This document shows, piece by piece, positions 8,609 to 15,939 of a DNA stretch of 64,000 nucleotides. A model generated the notes under the pieces. The model worked only from the letters and a program-made list of their open reading frames with translations, was not told where the DNA came from and did no database searches. Source of the stretch: Bacteroidales bacterium. Its GTDB lineage: Bacteria > Bacteroidota > Bacteroidia > Bacteroidales > P3. Position numbers and translations under genes: made by a program. Location: positions 1-64,000 of the forward strand of contig JAFVBF010000036.1 in NCBI GenBank assembly GCA_017480145.1. Reading direction: 5' to 3'. Each line of letters opens with the position of its first letter. The stretch's first letter is position 1.

Positions 8609-9757
8609 ATGGAAATAAGAAGCACACTATATCGAGCCGCCAGATATATTCTTTTTTTTACACTGATGCTGCCAATGGCGGCACCAGCACAGTTATACAA
8701 TGTATGGGACAGAGCCTATAGCAATGTCGGCATTGGTGGGAACCTTTATATAAACGATGATGGCAATGCCCTCCATCATATAGGCTACACTGGCGAAGTG
8801 GGCATTGGGGTGAATCTATTTGACAATCTGGGTGCACGAATAGGGGGACTGATGACACACAACAAAAATGCCGAAAACATTGAGAGCAACTATCTGTCGC
8901 TCCATGCCGACTTGACAATACACCTGAGCAACTTGCTGTATGGCAAACAATACGAAAGGAGAGACAACCTTCAGGGCATTATTGGACTGGGATTCATGCA
9001 TCGTCAAGAGAACTATCACCAAAGTGCTGACAATGAGTTTGCCTTTATCCCTGGTCTGAGTTATACGCACACGCTATTTAACGGGCTGTATTTTCTTGCC
9101 GAGTTGAAAGCGTATATATACATGTCTGCCTTCGACTTTAACGAAAGCCTGTCATCAATGGTGCTATTTACCGCTGGGGTGCAACACCGCTTTAACGACA
9201 ATCCCTACAGAAATGGCATCAACTCAGGAGCACACTCGATGAAGGAGAACTGGTATGGGTCAGCCAGTGTGGGGTTCAACTCGCTACAATATGCCGGATT
9301 GACAATGGCCGACCGACTACATCTACTGCGGCCCGCTTTGGAAGTCTCCGTGGGAAAATATCTGTCACCTGTGATTGGGGCACGGTTCAACGTATTAGGC
9401 ATACAGGCTGCCAGTGCCAATAGCTCCTTCAGTATTGCCAATGCTCATATGGATCTAATGTTTAACATAAACAACATGGTCTATCCTAAGCAGAACCGAC
9501 CACTGAGTTTTTCGGCCTATATCGGAGCTGGCGTGATAGACCGCTTTGACAAAAGAGTACTGACAATGTCGGCCGATGCAGGCTTGCTGACGAGAATATG
9601 GATGACCAATTACACCGACATCACCATAGATCTGCGCTACATGGCGACAACGCCGAAGTTTGTGAACGATATGGGAATCCAAAGCAGACTATCGGTAGGC
9701 ATGTTCTCCGTCATGGTGGGATATTGCTTCAATTTTACCGAAGGGAATCTGAGATAG
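8609..9757 (+). CDS. Predicted outer-membrane beta-barrel protein
   Basis: A 382-residue protein starting MEIRSTLYRAARYILFF, a cleavable signal ending near PMAAPAQ. The rest alternates amphipathic strands and short turns: GNLYINDDGNALHHIGYTG, then GARIGGLMTHNKNAENI, then a second half beginning NWYGSASVGFNSLQYAGL and ending FSVMVGYCFNFTEG. The two halves look like successive barrel portions. The frame is open further upstream (to 8510) but only the start at 8609 places a signal peptide at the N-terminus. The specific role is unknown; neighbours give no clue. Confidence 0.8.
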   Translation: MEIRSTLYRAARYILFFTLMLPMAAPAQLYNVWDRAYSNVGIGGNLYINDDGNALHHIGYTGEVGIGVNLFDNLGARIGGLMTHNKNAENIESNYLSLHADLTIHLSNLLYGKQYERRDNLQGIIGLGFMHRQENYHQSADNEFAFIPGLSYTHTLFNGLYFLAELKAYIYMSAFDFNESLSSMVLFTAGVQHRFNDNPYRNGINSGAHSMKENWYGSASVGFNSLQYAGLTMADRLHLLRPALEVSVGKYLSPVIGARFNVLGIQAASANSSFSIANAHMDLMFNINNMVYPKQNRPLSFSAYIGAGVIDRFDKRVLTMSADAGLLTRIWMTNYTDITIDLRYMATTPKFVNDMGIQSRLSVGMFSVMVGYCFNFTEGNLR

Positions 9758-9826
9758 CCGAATTATAAAACGCCATCGGATAGGAAGCAATTAATCGAAA
9801 AAACAATCATCAGATAACCATTGTCT

Positions 9827-10309
9827 TTACTCGCGCGGCGGAAGAGGAATGTCTGTTCCGTTGAGCCGAGCAGCAACAAGGTCGTCGCCCTGATACACAA
9901 GCTTGAGCGAGAAAAAGGGCGCATCGGAAAGCAGCAGCTGAAGGAATATACGATCGCCCTGCCAAGTAGGGTAATCAAACAGGTGTTCCTTGTCTATCCA
10001 TTGGAGGTCTCCCTCGCTGCAAGGAATCTCTTCCCCACCCCACTGAGTGGCAGAAAAGAGGTGCATATATTCGCAAGGCCAGATGTCAGAAATGAACGTT
10101 ACGATGCCCCGATAGCTCCATCGGGAAACCTCGTAACCTGTTTCCTCACGGACTTCGCGAATCATACATTCATCGGGGCTTTCGTCGGCCTCGCATTTGC
10201 CTCCCACACCAATCCATTTGTCGTGGGAGGCATCATTTTGTTTCTTGACACGGTGAAGTAAAAGGTACTGGCTACCATTATCAAGGTAGCAAAGAGTGGT
10301 TTGTTTCAT
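9827..10309 (-). CDS. NUDIX hydrolase (MutT-like)
   Basis: A 160-residue protein with a complete NUDIX box, G-x5-E-x7-R-E-V-R-E-E-T-G-Y (residues about 37-59), which binds magnesium and hydrolyses nucleoside diphosphate derivatives. Its N-terminus KQTTLCYLDNGSQYLLLHR resembles 8-oxo-dGTP diphosphatases; the substrate cannot be read from sequence. Its ATG overlaps the stop of the upstream esterase gene (ATGA, 10306-10309), so the two are translationally coupled. Confidence 0.9.
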   Translation of the reverse strand: MKQTTLCYLDNGSQYLLLHRVKKQNDASHDKWIGVGGKCEADESPDECMIREVREETGYEVSRWSYRGIVTFISDIWPCEYMHLFSATQWGGEEIPCSEGDLQWIDKEHLFDYPTWQGDRIFLQLLLSDAPFFSLKLVYQGDDLVAARLNGTDIPLPPRE

Positions 10310-10884
10310 GCGTTGAGTGATTGTAACATGAGTGATTTTAGTTCGGGGAAAGGAGTGAAGCGGTGGGCTGCATGGTCACGCCAATGAACCGAGGCGTACG
10401 GGAATTTGCTGACGATGGAGCTGTGACTACCCAGCACCTCGTCGTCGGTGCTGAGAGCAAAATAAAGTTGACCTTGTCGCTGCGGAAGCTGCTGGAACAC
10501 ACGTCGATCAAAATCAGCATAAAACGCCTGCATCTGTTCGGCCTGACGGCGAAGTTCTGGATGGTTCGCCACGACACGCTCCATCACGATGGGGAGCCTC
10601 TCTGTCACATGACAAACAGGATTGACACACCACACAATGCCGTCAAAAAAGGCCGTGGCACAAAGTGCATGATAGCCCCCAAGGCTGCTGCCCACAATGA
10701 GGCGCACATGGTGCTGAATAACAGACTGGCGAATGTGATTCTGGATATCGTCAGGACACATTGAGTCATAGTCAAAATCTGGTGCCACAACATTATAATC
10801 AGGAAACATCTTGCGCAGTTGCTGGCATTTTAGGGCATTAGAGCCAGAACCATATCCGTGTATGTACATCAATGTTGGAATCAT
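10306..10884 (-). CDS. YqiA/UPF0227-like alpha/beta hydrolase
   Basis: A 192-residue single-domain alpha/beta hydrolase. It begins MIPTLMYIHGYGSGSNA (oxyanion region HGYGSG), has the nucleophile elbow VGSSLGGYHA with serine near residue 67, and supports a triad with STDDEV aspartate and a C-terminal DHAAHRF histidine. The small size, starting HGYGS and the cap-less layout match the YqiA/YcfP esterase group. The substrate is unknown. It is the first gene of a two-gene unit with the NUDIX hydrolase. Confidence 0.85.
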   Translation of the reverse strand: MIPTLMYIHGYGSGSNALKCQQLRKMFPDYNVVAPDFDYDSMCPDDIQNHIRQSVIQHHVRLIVGSSLGGYHALCATAFFDGIVWCVNPVCHVTERLPIVMERVVANHPELRRQAEQMQAFYADFDRRVFQQLPQRQGQLYFALSTDDEVLGSHSSIVSKFPYASVHWRDHAAHRFTPFPELKSLMLQSLNA

Positions 10885-10955
10885 CCTAATCTACTTTTGA
10901 GGGCCTGCCATGCAGTTGATGAAAATAAAAACGGACAAAAAGAGTTTCTTTGTAT

Positions 10956-11432
10956 ATGAAGAAACGTATTCTTTTCGTATGCCACGGGAATATCTGCCGA
11001 AGCCCGATGGCGGAATTTCGAATGAAATCACTCGTTGAAGCGGCCGGAATGTCTGATCTGTATACTATTGCGTCGGCTGCCACTTCGACAGAGGAAATAG
11101 GTAACCCAGTCTATCCACCTGCCCGCAAAGAACTGGCCGCCCATGGCATTGGATGCGACGGCAAACATGCACGCCAGATTACCCTTGAAGACTATGGGAT
11201 CTATGACTTAATCATTGGCATGGACCAAGCCAATGTGCGGAATATGCGCCGATTTTGGGGAGGAGATCCAGAGGGAAAGATATCATTACTACTGGAACAC
11301 GTAGAAGCTAATGACAAGGCCTTTTATGGCCGAGACGTGGCCGACCCTTGGTACACTGGCGACTTCAAGGCCACATGGGAAGATGTAGATAAGGGATGCC
11401 GGGGCTTGCTGAAAGAAATCAACCAATTATGA
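10956..11432 (+). CDS. Low-molecular-weight protein-tyrosine phosphatase
   Basis: A 158-residue enzyme of standard family length. The phosphate-binding loop C-x5-R is near the N-terminus (VCHGNICRSP, Cys9 and Arg15), and the catalytic acid is in the DPWYTGDF motif near residue 128. These phosphatases act on tyrosine-phosphorylated proteins, in bacteria often linked to envelope polysaccharide control. A TTG start at 10950 is possible, but the ATG at 10956 gives the usual MKKRILFVC start. The stop overlaps the ATG of the next gene (ATGA at 11429-11432). Confidence 0.93.
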   Translation: MKKRILFVCHGNICRSPMAEFRMKSLVEAAGMSDLYTIASAATSTEEIGNPVYPPARKELAAHGIGCDGKHARQITLEDYGIYDLIIGMDQANVRNMRRFWGGDPEGKISLLLEHVEANDKAFYGRDVADPWYTGDFKATWEDVDKGCRGLLKEINQL

Positions 11433-12814
11433 CAAACAACTTCTCGAATTGGAGTTCCGCATTTCACCACACAAAGCCTATTGTTGCCATAGGGCTATTG
11501 ATAGTCTTTGCCGTGCTGATGCTTGGCTGGCAGCGGTTGATGCAGAATGAAACATTTTTCGCCAAGGTGAGGTCACTGACGGAATACGCTGGTCTGAAGA
11601 GCTACACCGAAGCAGACAATGAGGGCAGTCCAATTTATCCAAGCTATCGACCCGTAGACAACGACCACCTACTATCGTGGGATGCCGCACACTATAAGGA
11701 GATTGCCCAGAGCCTTTACAAAGACATTTGGACAGGGAATTTTGCCTTCTATCCCTTGTTTCCCATGTTATGGAAAGTCACAGGATTTTCGCCCAGAGCC
11801 ATAAGCATACTAAACTACCTGATGTTCTGCATAGGCATTGGCATACTGGTGATGTTGTTTGCACCCAGAATGGCTTCATGGACGACATGGACACTTTTGC
11901 TGCTGCCTTGCCTTACGCCATATATGATTCCCTATAGCGAGAGTTTGTTTTTCGTGTGTGCGGCCATAGGGATTTACGGATTAGACAAAGGACACTACTG
12001 GATGTATTTCATAGGGTTTATGATGGCATCAATGACAAGGGCCGCAGGTAATATCATGGGGATTGCCTGGGTGATTGTCGATATAATAGCATGGATGTAT
12101 CAAAAAACGACAATACGACAGATGCTGACAAACATGTGGAGACACCTTCTGCCTATAGCAGCAGGCGTTGCCCTCGTGCTATTATTTCAGCATTGGCGGG
12201 GGGCAGAACACTGGTTTCAGTATGCCTTGGCCCAACAAGAATGGGGGAAATCACTTGACTGGCCGACACTAAACTGGACGGACTGGAGCCGCGAGGGGAA
12301 AAGCATCTCATGGCCACTCATATATGCTTTCGGATTGCCCATGCTGGTCTATCTAACAATGGTACTGTCAAATGGTCTACGGGGGAGTCAGCCCAAGCCA
12401 TTTGACACACAAGATGGCATCACCGTTTTTTGCGTGCTATTTCTGACAGGGAATATCCTATTAGCCATGCTCACACAGCACGGCTGCATGTATTCTCAAG
12501 CCAGACTGCTGACCTGCACCCCTTTCTTCGTCTATCTCGTATTGCGTCTTACCACAACCGATCTACCCACATGGAGTCGATGGGGACTGACTCTGATTGT
12601 GGCAGCTGTTGCCTGTAGATTCCTATACATGTTCAGCAGAACCTACTTGGTCGGCATTTGGATATTTGTATTCCTTTCGGTACTCATGCTGTGGGGGAAC
12701 AGAATGCACAAGGTTTTTCGCACAATAGTTCTTGTTTTAGGCATCGGCATCAACCTGCTATGGCAGGCTCAACTCTTCAATATTTTTCTGGAGGAAAGCC
12801 GACTATTTATCTAA
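11429..12814 (+). CDS. Multi-pass membrane glycosyltransferase (Gpi18/PIG-V-like)
   Basis: A 461-residue integral membrane protein with about ten hydrophobic helices. Between helices 1 and 2 it carries the family pattern LLSWDAAHYKEIAQSLY and then NFAFYPLFPMLWK, as in Gpi18/PIG-V type mannosyltransferases (GT-C fold), which use polyprenyl-phosphate sugars on the outer face of the inner membrane. In this fold the first-loop aspartate (here in WDAAHY) is catalytic. The acceptor and sugar are unknown. It is translationally coupled to the tyrosine phosphatase gene, and its last 8 bases overlap tail-to-tail with the GH5-like gene. Confidence 0.8.
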   Translation: MTNNFSNWSSAFHHTKPIVAIGLLIVFAVLMLGWQRLMQNETFFAKVRSLTEYAGLKSYTEADNEGSPIYPSYRPVDNDHLLSWDAAHYKEIAQSLYKDIWTGNFAFYPLFPMLWKVTGFSPRAISILNYLMFCIGIGILVMLFAPRMASWTTWTLLLLPCLTPYMIPYSESLFFVCAAIGIYGLDKGHYWMYFIGFMMASMTRAAGNIMGIAWVIVDIIAWMYQKTTIRQMLTNMWRHLLPIAAGVALVLLFQHWRGAEHWFQYALAQQEWGKSLDWPTLNWTDWSREGKSISWPLIYAFGLPMLVYLTMVLSNGLRGSQPKPFDTQDGITVFCVLFLTGNILLAMLTQHGCMYSQARLLTCTPFFVYLVLRLTTTDLPTWSRWGLTLIVAAVACRFLYMFSRTYLVGIWIFVFLSVLMLWGNRMHKVFRTIVLVLGIGINLLWQAQLFNIFLEESRLFI

Positions 12815-14291
12815 CCTCCATGATACGTTTTAATTTAATGCAACCCATATCCGATGTGAATCGGGCTGACCGAAACCTGACCGAATCAAAATGCAGCAAT
12901 GAGGTGTCGGTGGAAAGAAAATCCCTATAATCGATGTCCTGATATTCCAACAGCCTATCGGGTAAAGAATCCATCTTCACAGAGGGGTAAGAAAGGCATC
13001 GGTTGAACTTAATCGTCGTATAACCTGGGGCTGACACTTGAAAGTGAGTGCAGCAATCATTCGATATAAGAGCAAAGCGACCAAGACTGTCGGAATAGGT
13101 GTTCTGGCCCACACTCCAGTCCTCATTCCAGCCCCGAATGACAGCCCCCTCCACGGGCTGAAGGCTTTTTGCATCTACGACCATCCCAGAAATAGAGAAA
13201 TTGGAATAGCCCAGCATATTGCCATAATTTACTGGTCTGGCCACTGCTTCAGTTTCCCGAGGCAGTGACCTCAACGTTTTCACCACAGAAGTTGCTGGTT
13301 TTTCCCGTCCGGCAGAGTTGCGCAAGCCAGAATACCACGCTTCGAAATTGGTGCCCGACAAACAGTCCTGAAACTCCCACCAGCCGTAGCCAATGGCTCC
13401 ATTGGACACGGCGCACTGATAACTCTCACGCATGAAAGCAGACTGCCAATCATAAGAGACCGAGTCGTTGTCGGCAGGCAGAGAAGTTTCACCAACCATC
13501 CAAGGCTTGCCACAATAATGTCCGTACCAGTACATCTCGGAAGCGACACGCAATGGATGGTATGTGTGCATCTCCACAAAGTCAACCGGTAGCAGCGATG
13601 GGTCCCACACAAAGACTTCTATGGGTTCCGCCAACGCGATGGTAAAAAGTTGGTGTGGGGCAAATTGACGTGCCATCTGATGCCATGTGGCGGCGAGAGT
13701 AACGGCATCAAACTTATCACGGTCGGGTAGAGGGTCGAAGTACAGCGGTTCGTTCATGAAGTCATAGGCCCAAACGACAGGCTGGGCCGACATACGCTTT
13801 AGCAAACCAATGGCAAACTCATGCCAATAATCACTAAACGGGGGCTTGATGAGAAGCATGACGCGAAGGCCGGCGTTGCCTGCCTCACGAACCATACGGA
13901 GTGCGGCCTGATAGACGGAGGCTGTGTCGGATGTCTCATCCATGACATCCATACAGATACGGATGGAATTAAATCCCCATGATGCGATTATTGAGAAGTG
14001 TTCGGACAATGTTCCCCCATTGTAATAGGTCGCCGGTATGAAAGCCATAGAATCCCCTTGCTGGCGTAAATCAACTTTATAGTTGAGCATGAGAGGGAAC
14101 CATGGTTCCCCATTTAAATCAAAATGGCCGTCAACAAGTCCCACATAACCATCCTTCGGGGCAGGAGGAAGGACCTGTTGAGGCTTTTCTTTTACCTCAT
14201 CAGACACACAACCGACCAGAATCGCAATGAGCCACAGGTATAAAATAGCCATCGGGAAGTTTTTATCCATGGTATAGACCCCCGTATCCAT
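12807..14291 (-). CDS. GH5-like glycoside hydrolase lipoprotein with a C-terminal beta-sandwich
   Basis: A 494-residue protein with a lipobox LVGC (Cys28), then a TIM-barrel domain (about 45-345) of the cellulase/mannanase clan. Candidate catalytic acids are the DFMNEP acid/base (Glu181) and the WMVGETS nucleophile (Glu268), with the conserved HTYHP between. Residues about 365-494 (SNFSISGMVVDAKSLQPVEGA) form a carboxypeptidase-regulatory-like domain. It probably cleaves a beta-linked glycan at the cell surface; which one is unknown. A second ATG at 14270 (MDKNFPMAI) is equally plausible as start. Confidence 0.8.
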   Translation of the reverse strand: MDTGVYTMDKNFPMAILYLWLIAILVGCVSDEVKEKPQQVLPPAPKDGYVGLVDGHFDLNGEPWFPLMLNYKVDLRQQGDSMAFIPATYYNGGTLSEHFSIIASWGFNSIRICMDVMDETSDTASVYQAALRMVREAGNAGLRVMLLIKPPFSDYWHEFAIGLLKRMSAQPVVWAYDFMNEPLYFDPLPDRDKFDAVTLAATWHQMARQFAPHQLFTIALAEPIEVFVWDPSLLPVDFVEMHTYHPLRVASEMYWYGHYCGKPWMVGETSLPADNDSVSYDWQSAFMRESYQCAVSNGAIGYGWWEFQDCLSGTNFEAWYSGLRNSAGREKPATSVVKTLRSLPRETEAVARPVNYGNMLGYSNFSISGMVVDAKSLQPVEGAVIRGWNEDWSVGQNTYSDSLGRFALISNDCCTHFQVSAPGYTTIKFNRCLSYPSVKMDSLPDRLLEYQDIDYRDFLSTDTSLLHFDSVRFRSARFTSDMGCIKLKRIMEVR

Positions 14292-14314
14292 TTATACTTA
14301 TAATTTTAGGATTG

Positions 14315-14322
14315 CAAAGATA
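14315..14322 (-). promoter_or_regulatory. -7 promoter element of the GH5-like gene
   Basis: TATCTTTG on the minus strand, 23 bases upstream of the first ATG (14291) and 44 upstream of the second (14270); the second gives the more usual leader length. Confidence 0.55.
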
Positions 14323-14520
14323 CCTCATTTTGGGGATTAACGTGATTTATAGGTTTTAAATAATGACATTGGGTGTTTCATTGGTAACGTTGGATAATTT
14401 GCGTTGATAAGGAGGTGGCACTTTCAGGCATACCATCTTTCCCTGAAACAAATTCATATTTATTTATTGCAAGGATATAGCCTGGAAGCCTTATGACATC
14501 AGTCATGACTATGGATCATG

Positions 14521-15567
14521 CTATTCTACAAATTTGCGAAAGAACGGAATGATTCGGATTGTCTTTGTAGTGTAAAGACTTAGGATGAAGATGACCATCG
14601 AGAATATTGGAATTGAAAGGATGAAATGGGGAATTATGCCATTAATGAAAAGAGGATGGACCAGTGATAGGAATACAGCATGGGTCAAATATATTCCAAA
14701 AAGGTCTTTTCTAACATGATTCGAAAAAGGACGAATCCATGTTGTCCATCTATGCGAGTGCTGTTTTATGAAAACGAATAGGGCAATCGCGACGAGTATC
14801 GTATGCAGGCTCAAGTTAGAAAAAAAATGTTCATTAGGCTGATTATCCAACAATGACAGCACAATATTGCCTGCAATGGTGACAGCTAGGCCCACTGTTC
14901 CGAGCAGATAGATAAAACGGCATTGATGTTGCGCTATCGAATGATGGAAGAGGTAGTATCCAAGAAGAAAATATCCAGCATAGCCCACCGCCTGGTTTGC
15001 TGCAAATAATGGGGAAATTTGAGGTATCTGGTCAATGCCTATGTATTGGCAGATAATAGGGAGCAGAAATTGCCCTGTGACATAGCACATCCAAAGAGCC
15101 AAAGCATATTTGGTAAGTTTCTCGTCATGGGAAAATCTCCGCAACAGAGGTATCAAGGCATACACCACAATTATCATTGGGAGAAACCACAGGTGAAAAT
15201 GAGGTAATAAGTAACCTAACTTGAAAGAGAATGCACCCTCCATGACGGCATTACCGACCATACGGAAGACCGAATAGAAAATCCACCAGAAAATATAGGC
15301 AAGCAATAACCGTGGGATGCGCTTTCTGTATATTTCTCTCAGGGAGACCACCCTATCAGGATTGAGGAACATGGCTCCGCTGATCATGATAAATATCGGA
15401 ACCGCCCATCTCACAAGACTTTCATAAATCATGGCGATGTACCAGTTAAATGAAAGGAAACTTGCCTGGCGATATCGACCCGAACTCACGTGCAGGAAAA
15501 TCACTGCAAAGGTGGCTGCAATACGCAGCACATCGAGATACTCGATACGTTGTGAAGTCTGTAGCAT
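14521..15567 (-). CDS. Acyltransferase 3 family membrane protein (OafA/WecH-like)
   Basis: A 348-residue integral membrane protein with about ten helices. The N-terminal motif RIEYLDVLRIAATFAVIFLHVS, in which the histidine of the FLHV segment is essential in characterised members, identifies the acyltransferase 3 family, which O-acetylates surface sugars from acetyl-CoA. The FGIYLTHAVFLSLVHP segment near residue 290 is also typical. The acceptor is unknown; the WecH resemblance (enterobacterial common antigen acetylation) concerns the fold only. A long structured intergenic region separates it from the M16 peptidase. Confidence 0.88.
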   Translation of the reverse strand: MLQTSQRIEYLDVLRIAATFAVIFLHVSSGRYRQASFLSFNWYIAMIYESLVRWAVPIFIMISGAMFLNPDRVVSLREIYRKRIPRLLLAYIFWWIFYSVFRMVGNAVMEGAFSFKLGYLLPHFHLWFLPMIIVVYALIPLLRRFSHDEKLTKYALALWMCYVTGQFLLPIICQYIGIDQIPQISPLFAANQAVGYAGYFLLGYYLFHHSIAQHQCRFIYLLGTVGLAVTIAGNIVLSLLDNQPNEHFFSNLSLHTILVAIALFVFIKQHSHRWTTWIRPFSNHVRKDLFGIYLTHAVFLSLVHPLFINGIIPHFILSIPIFSMVIFILSLYTTKTIRIIPFFRKFVE

Positions 15568-15671
15568 ATTGCTATTTGTTTGTGCGATATGCTACCGATT
15601 CCTCTACATTCTACGACGCACAAAAAAGGAGGCGAGCAATATCGTCTCCATTGTGAGGTCGTAGGAATACC

Positions 15672-15733
15672 TTTTGAGGATAGACAAAATGCCCGCCTTT
15701 CACAGCGAGCACTTGCTTTTGTCTTCCTCAAAA
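15672..15733. repeat. Large inverted repeat in the M16-acyltransferase intergenic region
   Basis: TTTTGAGGATAGACAAAA (15672-15689) and TTTTGTCTTCCTCAAAA (15717-15733) pair over 17 bases with one bulged T, around a 27-base loop. There is no T-tract on either side, so this is not a standard terminator. It could be a structured leader element of the acyltransferase mRNA. Confidence 0.6.
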
Positions 15734-15883
15734 GTAACCAATTTGAAATTTCCTACGTTTCACAATGGTCGGAACAAATAGCAAACGCTGGATATATAAT
15801 ATGTTGTTATCTGTTGGTGCTTAAATTATCATTACTTAACAAGATGGTTACAATAAAGACCTATTCTTTCAAAGATAAAGATA

Positions 15884-15932
15884 TTGATACGTGGCTGCAT
15901 CAGATCTAATTGCCGATACAGCCACGTATCAA
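15884..15932. terminator. Stem-loop downstream of the M16 peptidase
   Basis: TTGATACGTGGCTG (15884-15897) and CAGCCACGTATCAA (15919-15932) form a perfect 14-bp stem with a 21-base loop, 7 bases beyond the M16 stop. On the minus strand it is followed by TATCTTTATCTTT, moderately T-rich. The rest of 15568-15939 contains the second inverted repeat and no convincing gene. Confidence 0.6.
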
Positions 15933-15939
15933 CATACAT

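Noticed and set aside
8092..8700. 202-codon minus-strand frame across the small-gene unit
   Set aside because: It runs antisense through a promoter, the 44-codon gene, a terminator and the start of the outer-membrane protein, and has no family features.
15580..15909. Plus-strand frame of 109 codons in the M16-acyltransferase gap, ending MVTIKTYSFKDKDIDTWLHQI in part
   Set aside because: The translation crosses both hairpins and has no recognisable domain. The last 21 codons look slightly protein-like but overlap the 14-bp stem.
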